Shown: positions 20,833 to 28,954 of the stretch, piece after piece
Numbering within the stretch: the stretch's first letter is position 1
Layout: each line of letters begins with the position of its first letter
Origin: a virus
Direction: 5' to 3' (one strand)
Virus record (IMG/VR): IMGVR_UViG_3300025133_000394
Span: 1 to 32,569 of that record
Length of the DNA stretch: 32,569 bases
Position numbers and translations under genes: made by a program
Notes under the pieces: generated by a model
The model's database searches: none
Told to the model about the DNA's origin: nothing
The model's input: only the letters and a program-made list of their open reading frames with translations

Positions 20833-23105
20833 TGGATAATGGTTTAAGATTTCTAATGACACCTGAAATTTTAGGTGAACCCATGCCTACTGAAACTCTC
20901 TCGGCTAAGTCTCTATCTCTAACTAACTTCAAACTAAAAGCGGGGTACAGAGAAGACCAAGCAAGATCTAGTGAGACAGGTCAATGGACAGATAGTGGTG
21001 GATCTGCAACCAAGAAGCCTAAGAAGGACAAGAAGACTTCTTGGGTAAAACAAAACAATCCTGTAAGGACTTATGACAATCGTTATGAGGTGTGGCTACC
21101 AGACGAGTATTTTGGCTACGATTGGAAAATAAAAGACGGTACGCCAATGTTTGTTTCAAGTGTTGACGCACATCGGTATATGGAGCAACAACAAATTGAT
21201 CCTCTTGGAGAGTTTGAGGAGTTCCCAGACCCTACGAAGGTCTATGTTGATGAAGAATATCTTGAGGAGGCTTCTGCGCGTGGAGACGAAAACCCCATAA
21301 CAAAGACACATGATAGAAACAACAAACCTGAGATCAGACATAGACCACCAACACTAACTGACGCTGTTGAGACTGCCGTAGCAAAAGCAAAACAAAAACT
21401 TAGGGCGAAGCAACAGAGAACCCCTGAGTTCAAGAAGTGGTTTAATGGCTCAAGAGCAGTTGACGACAGAGGTGTGCCACTTGTCTTGTATCATGGCAGC
21501 GACCAAACATTTGCAGAGTTTGATGCAAGTAAGATAGGGCAAAGGACTGAAGTAGATGGTCACAAATACGCTCTTGGGTTTCATTTTACAACAAGCCGAG
21601 ACGAGGCGGGAGGGATATACTACAACGAAAAAGAGACGGGGAATAGGGTGTACGAGGTCTACACATCAATCAAAAATCCATTTGTTATAGATACCGAGGA
21701 CGATCCGAGTACCTATGTAGACAACCCACAAAACAAGACAAAGATAATGAGGGAGTTTGTTGCTGCAAAGAAGCGGGGCAAGCCATACGACTCTATCATG
21801 GTTCGCGGAAGAAACCCGTACCATGAATGGCAGCCAGATTCTTCGGAGAAGATTACTCATGTCATCGCATTAGACCCAACACAAATAAAATCTGCAATAC
21901 ATAATCAGGGTACTTGGAATCCAGATGATCCCAGAATAACTAAGTCTATATCCCTAACTCAACTCAAGTTAAAAGCAGGATACAGGGAAGATCAACAGCG
22001 TAGTTCAGAAACTGGTCAATGGACTAGCGAGGGTGGTAGTACCAAGAAGCCTAAGAAGCCCAAGAAGGAAACACGCAGGACTCTGGAGGAGGAGATCCAC
22101 GCTAGGGGTGGGGAAATGGATGAGGACTTTAATTATACTGGTGAGGACGCTGTTGATGATGACGTTGCGAGAAATCTTAGGGAGTGGGAGAACCCAGACT
22201 CGGATCGCGGAGACGAATTTTACAAGGGTTCTACTTCTAATCAAAAATACAACGACAACATCTATGACAGACAGCGAGACTATATGTTGGGTCTTATAAA
22301 ATGGCAACATCTCCACGTGGGTTACTACACAGGCGATTCTTATATTGGGTTTAGCAACGCAACAACCGATCCACTGTTTTGGGAGTGGCAGGGGGGTGAT
22401 GAGTCGGCTTATGATAAAATACCCGAAGGTCAGCAATTTAATTATACGGGCGCACAGGTGTTAAGGAACATGATTGAGAAGTCCCCAGACATATCCGAGG
22501 ACACGGTTCTCTACTCAGGCACAGGTGCAGAACACTTCTTGGGTGATTTTTCAGCACTAGAGGTGAAGACGGAATACGGGAAAATGCTAGAAGAAGAGTA
22601 TCAAAAAATTGGAGTAGACTTTGAGGAAGCCGTAGATCGTATAAGTACAAAGAAGCAGTTTGGCGAACAAGGTTATGTAGAGGCAAAAAGAGCAAGTAAC
22701 CTTATGGGACATCGAGTTGCTGCTGAGATAAGTAAGAATATGAAATACAAGGGTGAGTTGTCGCCAAAGAGGTTTTTGTCTACAAGCGTTGACTTTAGAC
22801 AGGCTTCATATTTTTCTGAGTTGGGTAATGTCGAACATGATGCCATGTACTCAACTGAAACTCGTTATGGTTCGGGGGAGGGGCTTGTCCCCATAGTTGT
22901 TGCTAGATACAAAGGGCTAAAGAAGGGACTAGGTATTGCTCCACTAACAGCAACGAGTAGGCACGTTAGTGAACTTGAGGTTCTCATTGGCGGTGGTACA
23001 AACAAGATGAAGTTTGTCGGTGCATCGTATGAAGAGGAGAAGTTTACATTGCGTGGGAAAACCAACCACGGAGTTGTCTATGTAGACTTTGAGGGGGTAG
23101 AATGA
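20832..23105 (+). CDS. Modular ADP-ribosyltransferase polyprotein 2
   Basis: 757 residues; the ATG overlaps the stop of polyprotein 1 (TAATG). A short lead ending ETLSAKSLS is followed by linker tag 5 (from residue 30). Module 6 has a unique segment (WLPDEYFGYDWKIKDG) and then an ART-PolyVal-like domain: TPEFKKWFNGSRAV, VLYHGS (near 220), FHFTTSRDEAGG, LDPTQIKS and WNPDDP. Linker tag 6 begins at residue 375. Module 7 is exoenzyme-type ART-like: TVLYSGT, RFLSTSVDF, SELEVLI, paralogous to module 5 of polyprotein 1. The expected Arg of the first ART motif is Ser in both. Likely co-packaged with polyprotein 1; targets unknown. Ends in an ATGA overlap with the MuF gene. Confidence 0.85.
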   Translation: MDNGLRFLMTPEILGEPMPTETLSAKSLSLTNFKLKAGYREDQARSSETGQWTDSGGSATKKPKKDKKTSWVKQNNPVRTYDNRYEVWLPDEYFGYDWKIKDGTPMFVSSVDAHRYMEQQQIDPLGEFEEFPDPTKVYVDEEYLEEASARGDENPITKTHDRNNKPEIRHRPPTLTDAVETAVAKAKQKLRAKQQRTPEFKKWFNGSRAVDDRGVPLVLYHGSDQTFAEFDASKIGQRTEVDGHKYALGFHFTTSRDEAGGIYYNEKETGNRVYEVYTSIKNPFVIDTEDDPSTYVDNPQNKTKIMREFVAAKKRGKPYDSIMVRGRNPYHEWQPDSSEKITHVIALDPTQIKSAIHNQGTWNPDDPRITKSISLTQLKLKAGYREDQQRSSETGQWTSEGGSTKKPKKPKKETRRTLEEEIHARGGEMDEDFNYTGEDAVDDDVARNLREWENPDSDRGDEFYKGSTSNQKYNDNIYDRQRDYMLGLIKWQHLHVGYYTGDSYIGFSNATTDPLFWEWQGGDESAYDKIPEGQQFNYTGAQVLRNMIEKSPDISEDTVLYSGTGAEHFLGDFSALEVKTEYGKMLEEEYQKIGVDFEEAVDRISTKKQFGEQGYVEAKRASNLMGHRVAAEISKNMKYKGELSPKRFLSTSVDFRQASYFSELGNVEHDAMYSTETRYGSGEGLVPIVVARYKGLKKGLGIAPLTATSRHVSELEVLIGGGTNKMKFVGASYEEEKFTLRGKTNHGVVYVDFEGVE
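20919..21032 (+). repeat. Linker tag 5 (polyprotein 2)
   Basis: Encodes LTNFKLKAGYREDQARSSET, then GQWTDSGGSATKKPKKDK. The upstream lead LSAKSL also occurs near the N-terminus of the MuF protein (LSAKSLWLE). Confidence 0.85.
21954..22067 (+). repeat. Linker tag 6 (polyprotein 2)
   Basis: Encodes LTQLKLKAGYREDQQRSSET, then GQWTSEGGSTKKPKKPKK. Precedes exoenzyme-type ART module 7. Confidence 0.85.
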
Positions 23106-24109
23106 CCGAGGTTAAAAGCAGATTTGTGTTGACAAGAGAGTGGCTTGACTCGGGTATAGAAAAACCCCTCTCGGCTAAGTCACTCTGGTTAGAGAACAAG
23201 AATTGTCATTGTCACGGTGTGAAGGCTATCTCGCTAGATGGCTCCATTGACGCAACATTCCCACACGAAAACTTTATCACACAGATTGTCCAAGAGATCA
23301 TAAAGGGTGTAGTAGACAAGGTGTCTAAAACAAATGTAGTTAGCCCAGAACAGATCCTACAGGAGTTTTCTGTAGAAGAGATAACTAGAATAATTCAACC
23401 CACTGTAATGAAGTGGATGGACATAGCGATCACCGAGGGTGGGACAACTTCACTAGAGTCGTTAGGGCTTACAGGTGTTGATGCTACGTTTGGATCTCAG
23501 ATTCCCGAGATCGCAAGTTTTGTAGATCAATATGCTGCAAGGCTGACTACAAATGTTGGAACCCTTATGGAATTTGACCTAAAGGAAATTGTCCAAGAAG
23601 GTATAGCAAACGGGGACTCCCTGCATGAACTGACGTATAGAACACAGTTGTGGGCGGGAGAGTTAGTTGCTGATCCAGAATCCTCTGCTATCGCTCGACA
23701 GGTTGGGGTTGTGAGAACAATTCCACACAGGGCAGAGTTGATAGCACGAACTGAAATGAACAGGGCGTACAACGCGGGTAGGCGAATGTCTTGGTCTACT
23801 GTTCCAGATGTCGTCGTTGGAAAGTATTGGGGCGTGTCAACTAAGCCGTGTGAGTTTTGCGCTGCTGCGGGGGCAGCAAGTGATCCTACAATCACAGGTC
23901 GGGTAGTACCATTAGATGAACCCTTCTTTCCGTTGGGACATCCTCTTGTTGGTACAAGTGGTGGAACGATGATTCTCAACTATGAAGAGATCCAGAGACC
24001 ACCACTACATCCTAATTGTCGTTGTAGCCTGATGCCTGTAACTAGAAGTGAATTAAAAAATATGGGGCTAAGTGAGGCTGATATAAAGCGAGATACAAAT
24101 GAAAACTAA
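23102..24109 (+). CDS. MuF-type minor capsid protein
   Basis: 335 residues; ATGA overlap with polyprotein 2. The Mu gpF (phage head morphogenesis) domain lies in the second half: ELIARTEMNRAYNAGRR, KYWGVSTKPCEFCAAA and HPNCRC near the end. The preceding helical part (TNVGTLMEFDLKEIVQEGIA) is typical. The N-terminus has LSAKSLWLENKNCHCHGVKA, echoing the lead-in of the polyprotein tags. MuF proteins are minor head components linked to the portal, often fused to or next to toxin domains; here the toxins are separate upstream proteins. Its end overlaps the protease gene by 11 nt. Confidence 0.88.
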   Translation: MTEVKSRFVLTREWLDSGIEKPLSAKSLWLENKNCHCHGVKAISLDGSIDATFPHENFITQIVQEIIKGVVDKVSKTNVVSPEQILQEFSVEEITRIIQPTVMKWMDIAITEGGTTSLESLGLTGVDATFGSQIPEIASFVDQYAARLTTNVGTLMEFDLKEIVQEGIANGDSLHELTYRTQLWAGELVADPESSAIARQVGVVRTIPHRAELIARTEMNRAYNAGRRMSWSTVPDVVVGKYWGVSTKPCEFCAAAGAASDPTITGRVVPLDEPFFPLGHPLVGTSGGTMILNYEEIQRPPLHPNCRCSLMPVTRSELKNMGLSEADIKRDTNEN

Positions 24110-24833
24110 AACAGCAAAAGACTTTGGGTTGAAAGATGGTATGGCTCTGGGGTACAAGACGTTTGGAGTAGATGAGATGGAGGTCTCAATACCTGAACGA
24201 AGTTGTCTAGCCACGATCTCCACTCTAAGCGTGGACGAAGAGGGCGAGAGTGTCCTTCCAGATGGGATCCAATTAGATCGTTTCCTGAAAACTTCTACCG
24301 TTTTTTACAATCACGATTATGCGGATCCAATCGCTACGTGTAAGTGGGTAAAAAGAACCCCCAAGGGTCTCGAGGCGTTGACCATATTCCCAGAGCGACC
24401 CGAAGGGCATGAGGGCGAGTGGAGACCTGACACCATCCTTGGACTCGTCGCGTGTGACCCACCGATCATTCGTGGTACAAGTATCGGCTTCGGTTATATC
24501 GAAACCCGAACCCCTACGCAAAAGGATCGAGATACGTTCCCCAATACAGGGAATAAGTTAGAACGAGTGGTTTCTAAGTCACGCCTTTTAGAGTATTCGA
24601 TGACAGGTCTGCCAATGAACGAAGATTGTCTAATTACTGCTGTACGAAAAGGGATCTTGACGGAGGACTTTCGGTTAAATGTAGATACTAGGGATACCCC
24701 TACACTTAATCTCAACGTCGCTCGTCGAGTCTTGCCCATCGCGCAGCCCACCATGTCAATCAGGGCTTCAAAAACCCTTTCGGAAATGGTGGAGGACGAA
24801 CTTGACATTCTCAAAGGTAGGGTGTATTCTTAA
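24099..24833 (+). CDS. Prohead maturation protease (S78-like)
   Basis: 244 residues. The HK97 prohead protease pattern is visible: SIPERSCLATISTLSVD, VFYNHDY with H72, PKGLEALTIFP, RGTSIGF with S128, then LLEYSMTGLPMNEDCLITAV, matching the family's L.E.S...P.N..A. It cleaves scaffold and capsid delta domains inside the prohead. The opening AKDFGLKDG loosely resembles the LTNF-LKAG tag start. If the linker tags are processing sites, this is the likely enzyme. A structured leader separates it from the capsid gene. Confidence 0.85.
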   Translation: MKTKTAKDFGLKDGMALGYKTFGVDEMEVSIPERSCLATISTLSVDEEGESVLPDGIQLDRFLKTSTVFYNHDYADPIATCKWVKRTPKGLEALTIFPERPEGHEGEWRPDTILGLVACDPPIIRGTSIGFGYIETRTPTQKDRDTFPNTGNKLERVVSKSRLLEYSMTGLPMNEDCLITAVRKGILTEDFRLNVDTRDTPTLNLNVARRVLPIAQPTMSIRASKTLSEMVEDELDILKGRVYS

Positions 24834-24843
24834 CTATATCTGT

Positions 24844-24964
24844 TTAGCGTCTGACGCTAACCACCTTGAGCCGAATGCGTAAGCGAGTCGGAAAGACGGT
24901 TGAAGTCTGTGTCGCGGTTTAATTTTAATCGTAATACTATTCTACTTAGTAGAAGGTGGTCAAT
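24844..24964 (+). promoter_or_regulatory. Structured leader of the major capsid gene
   Basis: Hairpin TTAGCGT-CTG-ACGCTAA (24844-24860). Directly after it CCACCTT (24861-24867) is complementary to AAGGTGG (24953-24959), which contains the capsid gene's Shine-Dalgarno. Between them lie three hairpins: CCGA/TCGG (24871-24891), AGAC/GTCT (24894-24908) and CTAC-TTA-GTAG (24942-24952). The fold would be a multi-branched junction that hides the ribosome site. It could time or tune capsid synthesis, act as an RNA processing signal, or bind a phage protein. Confidence 0.55.
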
Positions 24965-26365
24965 ATGAAAATAACAAAAAAGAGTCTGATCGCACAGGTC
25001 AAAGGACTCACAAAACAACAATGTAAACAATTGGGTGTGGATAATCCATTCCCCGCAGACGCTCCTGAAGAGGGTGCTGAAGCGAAGGCTGCTCTTGAAG
25101 CATGGCTTGATGGTGGAGTCCTCACAGATGAAGAGGGTAATCCAATCGACCTAGAATCTATGTTTGGTGACTCAGATAGTTTTGAGTTGACAATCAACCG
25201 AGCAGCAGACGAAGAGATCCCAATTGGTGATGCAATAGACTCAACAGTAGATGCTGTCAGGGGTATTGTTCGTCAACAAGTTAGTGGTCAAAAATCTGTA
25301 GGAAACAAGACTATGACACGGGTAACAAGCGGAAATCTGCGAAAGCGTACAAAGAACTTTGAATCTGACGAGGCGCAATATCGCTCAGGCAAATGGTTGG
25401 CAGCAACTATCTGGGACATTCCTTCGGCACAAAAATGGTGTGACAATAACTCTATGCCTTGGGGTACGAAATCTCACGTTGGATCTACTGATAGTGTTGG
25501 TGGTTATACGGTTCCAGATTTGATGTCTGATGCCGTTCTCTGGGTAAGAGACCTCTACGGTATTACACCAAGAATCGCTCGACACATGACGATGGATTCT
25601 GACACACTGGATGTTCCAAAGCGTGACGCAGGACTCACTGTTTATTATCCCAATCAATCTAGTGCTATCACTGAAAGCACTAAGACATTTGGTACTGAAC
25701 AACTCGTTGCTGCTAAACGTGCAGTTCTATGTGCGTACAGTTCTGAAATGGGTGAAGACTCAGTAATCTCAATCGCGGATGATCTTGCCGAGGAAATCGG
25801 GATGGCTCTAGGTTTGAGAATGGACACGGAAATGTGGTCGGGTGATGGAACCAGTGCGTATGGTGACGTTACGGGACTCAAAGACTCTATGGGTAGCGCG
25901 GGTCAAGTAGTAGGTTCTGGCGACACTTGGAGCGATCTTACACTCGCAGACTTCAACAAGATGGTTGGGGCTTTGCCAGAGAAGCATCATCCAAATGCTG
26001 TATGGATTTGTTCACGTGCCTTCTTTGGAACTGTTATTCAGAAACTCGTATACGCGGCGGGTGGTAACACTGTTGATATAATCCAAGGTGGAAGTTCACA
26101 GCAACTCTTTGGTTATCCAATCGAATTTACTGACGCATTGCCAACAACAACTGCGACTGGTGCTAATAACTGCGTCTTTGGTAACTTCAATAACGCCTTG
26201 TTGATGGGCGATAAGCGTTCTGTTGAAATCTCAACCTCAGAGCATTACTCTTTCAACTTGGATGAAATTACAATTCGCGGTACATCTCGTTACGACCTAA
26301 GCGTCGTTGATGGTGGTACTGGAGGTGTTATTGGTGCATACGTAGGGCTAATGACCACAGGTTAA
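24965..26365 (+). CDS. Major capsid protein (HK97 fold)
   Basis: 466 residues from the ATG at 24965, 5 nt after AAGGTGG; a GTG at 24956 lies inside that site and is unlikely. Residues 1 to about 110 are acidic and helical with Pro/Ala (FPADAPEEGAEAKAALEAWL) and look like a scaffolding delta domain. The HK97-type body follows: SVGGYTVPDLMSDAVLWVRD, MTMDSDTLDVPKRD, LAEEIGMALGLRMDTEMWSG, PNAVWICSRAFFGTV and a final FNNALLMGDKRSVEIST. It forms the icosahedral shell. Cleavage of the delta domain by the upstream protease is expected; the exact site is not evident. A hairpin after the stop may attenuate downstream transcription. Confidence 0.9.
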   Translation: MKITKKSLIAQVKGLTKQQCKQLGVDNPFPADAPEEGAEAKAALEAWLDGGVLTDEEGNPIDLESMFGDSDSFELTINRAADEEIPIGDAIDSTVDAVRGIVRQQVSGQKSVGNKTMTRVTSGNLRKRTKNFESDEAQYRSGKWLAATIWDIPSAQKWCDNNSMPWGTKSHVGSTDSVGGYTVPDLMSDAVLWVRDLYGITPRIARHMTMDSDTLDVPKRDAGLTVYYPNQSSAITESTKTFGTEQLVAAKRAVLCAYSSEMGEDSVISIADDLAEEIGMALGLRMDTEMWSGDGTSAYGDVTGLKDSMGSAGQVVGSGDTWSDLTLADFNKMVGALPEKHHPNAVWICSRAFFGTVIQKLVYAAGGNTVDIIQGGSSQQLFGYPIEFTDALPTTTATGANNCVFGNFNNALLMGDKRSVEISTSEHYSFNLDEITIRGTSRYDLSVVDGGTGGVIGAYVGLMTTG

Positions 26366-26393
26366 TAAGTGGTTGTTTAGGAAGTTTATTTTC

Positions 26394-26426
26394 GGTGTGA
26401 TGGGGGGAGACCCTCATCACACCTTT
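26394..26426 (+). terminator. Hairpin after capsid gene, abutting a start codon
   Basis: A 13-bp stem with one G-U pair: GGTGTGATGGGGG (26394-26406) / CCCTCATCACACC (26411-26423), GAGA tetraloop, then TTT and the ATG at 26427. A partial terminator behind a major capsid gene would lower expression of the connectors. The short T run suggests incomplete termination. Confidence 0.65.
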
Positions 26427-26615
26427 ATGCAAGAATTGATACGGGTAAAGTACGTAGAAGATAGCGACGGATTTGTAGCGGGTACAACTGTTACGATGAA
26501 GAAATCTAAGGCTGATATGTTGATTAGCCGAGGTATAGTAAAGATGATCGACCCACCTAGCAGCATCACTAATAAGTCGTTTGCTGATAAGCAGGACTTA
26601 ATTAAGAGGGTATAG
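26427..26615 (+). CDS. Small head-tail region protein, unknown
   Basis: 62 residues from the ATG at 26427. An open frame reaches upstream to a TTG at 26373, but that part encodes the hairpin. The core RVKYVEDSDGFVAGTTVTMK followed by ADMLISRGIVKMID has the small beta-barrel pattern common in short phage proteins encoded just after the major capsid gene. No free Shine-Dalgarno: the GGGGGGA upstream is in the hairpin. Function unknown. Confidence 0.55.
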   Translation: MQELIRVKYVEDSDGFVAGTTVTMKKSKADMLISRGIVKMIDPPSSITNKSFADKQDLIKRV

Positions 26616-26619
26616 CAGC

Positions 26620-27483
26620 ATGGCTGTAGATAGTTACGCCTTAACGTCAAGGGAAAATTTCAAGACTTACGCGGGGATCACCACAACGGATGATGACACG
26701 CTCATTGACTCGATCATAGATCGTGCCAGTGATAGGATTGAAACATTCTGTAACAGAAAGTTTATGACTAGAGATTTTTCAGAGACCTATGATGGTGGTG
26801 CTGAAACTGTGCAACTTCGCAATTATCCCGTAACCTCAGTGGAAATTATATCTTATGGTAAAACGGCTGCTATCACCGTTAGTTCTGCAACTTCTACAGA
26901 TCTACGGGCTACGGTTGAGGTGCAGGATGACAGACTTATACTGTCACGATTCGACGAGGACGGAGCAGAGACATCTACAGCACTTACATACGCCTCATAC
27001 GCGACCACAGCGTCGCTCACAACGGCGATAGATGGGACAACTGGATGGAATGCTACGAAGGTCAAAGACGTTCTCTCAATAGATCTGGTTAGGTCTGGCG
27101 GGGTGTCAGTTTTGGACAACAGTGGGTCGCTATATTTTTTAGATCCACTTGATTCGGAGTATGGTGTTGCTGAGGATACTGGGATTGTGTCTCTGATGGT
27201 AAGTTCAGTTGATTGGCGGTGGGGGGATTTTCCACGCTCATCACCGAAGTTTTCAAATGGTAAGGATAATGTCTGGGTCAAGTACACGGCGGGTTACTCA
27301 TCTATTCCAGATGACTTAGAACAGATCTGTTTAGAGGTAGCCCACAAGATGTATCACGCGAGGAAGCACGATCCAAGTGTCGCCAGTGAAAGCCTTGGTG
27401 GTTATTCTTATTCAAAGAGTTCGGTGTCTGCAATTCCTGATGAGACAAAAGAGGCTTTGATTTTATGGAAGAGTTATTATTAA
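26620..27483 (+). CDS. Head-tail connector (gp6-like adaptor)
   Basis: 287 residues. N-terminal SRENFKTYAGITTTDDDTLI, then SIIDRASDRIETFCNRKF and LRNYPVTSVEIISYG are typical of gp6-type adaptors that bind beneath the portal. A middle beta insertion makes it longer than the usual 100-200 residues. The C-terminal WVKYTAGYSSIPDDLEQICL with LEVAHKMYHARKHD is also characteristic. It starts 4 nt after the previous stop and ends directly at the next start. Confidence 0.8.
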   Translation: MAVDSYALTSRENFKTYAGITTTDDDTLIDSIIDRASDRIETFCNRKFMTRDFSETYDGGAETVQLRNYPVTSVEIISYGKTAAITVSSATSTDLRATVEVQDDRLILSRFDEDGAETSTALTYASYATTASLTTAIDGTTGWNATKVKDVLSIDLVRSGGVSVLDNSGSLYFLDPLDSEYGVAEDTGIVSLMVSSVDWRWGDFPRSSPKFSNGKDNVWVKYTAGYSSIPDDLEQICLEVAHKMYHARKHDPSVASESLGGYSYSKSSVSAIPDETKEALILWKSYY

Positions 27484-27843
27484 ATGACGGTAACAAGTAT
27501 GATCTCAAGGCTCGGGAAAACCGTAACAATCAAGCGGAAGGCTGTTACCTTTGATGACTGTGGCTCGTACATAGACACGTTCTCAAGTCACTTAACTAGC
27601 GTGAAGGCTGCAATTTTTCCTATCTCCCAATCAGACATCATGGAGTCGGGTAGGGATCATACCGTGGGCATGGCAACAGTCTACGTAACGATGGGTCAGG
27701 ATATAGTCGTGGGTGATGAACTTGAATGGGTCGATGGATCAACAACTCGGTCATACCAAATTACTGGTGTTACAACTATGGCAGAATTAGCGGTAAGCGA
27801 CCACATGGCGGGGATGGTTCTTAGTTGTGAGGAGCAGGGATGA
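27484..27843 (+). CDS. Head closure / stopper protein
   Basis: 119 residues. MISRLGKTVTIKRKAVTFDD, a SDIMESGRDHTVGMATVYVT segment and VVGDELEWVDGSTTRSYQIT give the SPP1 gp16/HK97 gp9-like head-tail joining pattern: a small beta-barrel with an R..-TV.I.R opening. Position between adaptor and gp10-like protein supports it. Immediately adjoins both neighbours (ATGA overlap downstream). Confidence 0.7.
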   Translation: MTVTSMISRLGKTVTIKRKAVTFDDCGSYIDTFSSHLTSVKAAIFPISQSDIMESGRDHTVGMATVYVTMGQDIVVGDELEWVDGSTTRSYQITGVTTMAELAVSDHMAGMVLSCEEQG

Positions 27844-28529
27844 GTAGCCTAGAAACATATACCTCTGTAAATTGGGAGGGGGAAAAACTCAAACAGGCTG
27901 TCCAGAAAGCGGTTTCTGCCACAGTCACAGAGTCTGCATTGAAACTCCAAAAGAAGATACATCAAAAATTATCGAAGAAAGATAACTCAGGTGGTATGAA
28001 TCCCGCGAAGTCGGGTAGTCCCCCCGCCATGATTACTGGTGCGCTGAGAAACTCTTGGAATGTAGACCTGTCGAGAATTAGATCAGAAAATCCAACAGCA
28101 GTAGTATCTAGCAATCTCAGGTACGCAGCGATACTGGAATATGGATCTCAAAAGTTTGGTCGAATAACACCTAAGTCAAAGAAGTTTCTGACGATCCCAC
28201 TCAACGAGGACGCTGTAAGAATGCGTCGAAGGAATAAAGATCTGCGACAAGTAGATGGATTATTTATCCTCCCTCTCGCGGGGCAGAGAGTAAAGGGGGG
28301 CAAGCGTAAAGGTAAGAGGTTCAAGGGTAAGCGAGGACGCGACACACTAATACTCGCTATGGATCTCGGGAACGGCAAAATTAGAGCCATGTTTGCATTA
28401 GTCAAATCCGTATACATCAATAAACACCCATACATACGACCAAGCCTAGAGTCTGTAGAAAAAAAAATAAACAAAAAAATGGGCAAATTAGTGGCTGCTG
28501 CAATTAAGTTTGAGTTGGGTGGTCTATGA
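27840..28529 (+). CDS. HK97 gp10-like tail completion protein
   Basis: 229 residues. LKLQKKIHQKLSKKDNSGG, then NPAKSGSPPAMITGALRNSW and YAAILEYGS, with a C-terminal HPYIRPSLESVEKKINKK, are standard gp10-family motifs. A basic insertion (KGGKRKGKRFKGKRGRD, about residues 153-169) makes it longer than usual. Family members sit at the head-tail joint or tail completion step. Overlaps both neighbours by 4 nt. Confidence 0.85.
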   Translation: MSSLETYTSVNWEGEKLKQAVQKAVSATVTESALKLQKKIHQKLSKKDNSGGMNPAKSGSPPAMITGALRNSWNVDLSRIRSENPTAVVSSNLRYAAILEYGSQKFGRITPKSKKFLTIPLNEDAVRMRRRNKDLRQVDGLFILPLAGQRVKGGKRKGKRFKGKRGRDTLILAMDLGNGKIRAMFALVKSVYINKHPYIRPSLESVEKKINKKMGKLVAAAIKFELGGL

Positions 28530-28936
28530 GCCAGAAACTCATAAATGCGTTGTATACCAAGTTGACCTTAGACCAAACGTCTGGGAGTCTTTATGATGAT
28601 TTGGGGGGCAGGGTCTACTTCGGGAAAGCCCCAGATAATTCAAGCCTACCACTTCTCATATTCGATCTTATTACAAGCGATGTTCAAAACAGTTTCGGGG
28701 GGTCGAGGGTCGATACAGCCAGATTCCAAATTGATCTATATGGATCTATTAAACTTGGTGCGGTAGCAATTGGCAACATAGAGACCAAGTTGTTCTCTTT
28801 AATAGATTCAGTTACAATAACAGCGACAGACTATGACAACGTGTCGGTAGCCTGTGCGAGTAGAAGTCAAAGATCTATGGGCGATGAAGCACACCGCATA
28901 GTATCTGAGTATGAGTTAATCGGGAGTGCTTCGTAA
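28526..28936 (+). CDS. Tail terminator (DUF3168-like)
   Basis: 136 residues. It opens QKLINALYTKLTLD, followed by GGRVYFGKAPDNSSLPLLIF and RFQIDLYGSIKLGAVAIGNI, the DUF3168 layout (tail terminator, lambda gpU/SPP1 gp17-like role) that caps the tail tube and joins it to the head. Order after the gp10-like gene and before the tube protein agrees. ATGA overlap upstream. Confidence 0.8.
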   Translation: MSQKLINALYTKLTLDQTSGSLYDDLGGRVYFGKAPDNSSLPLLIFDLITSDVQNSFGGSRVDTARFQIDLYGSIKLGAVAIGNIETKLFSLIDSVTITATDYDNVSVACASRSQRSMGDEAHRIVSEYELIGSAS

Positions 28937-28954
28937 AAAAGGTAGGATAAGAAA

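Noticed and set aside
16924-22067. CRISPR-like or direct-repeat array
   Set aside because: The repeats are in-frame protein-coding linkers of about 110 nt separated by 400-1000 nt of coding sequence, not short repeats with uniform spacers.
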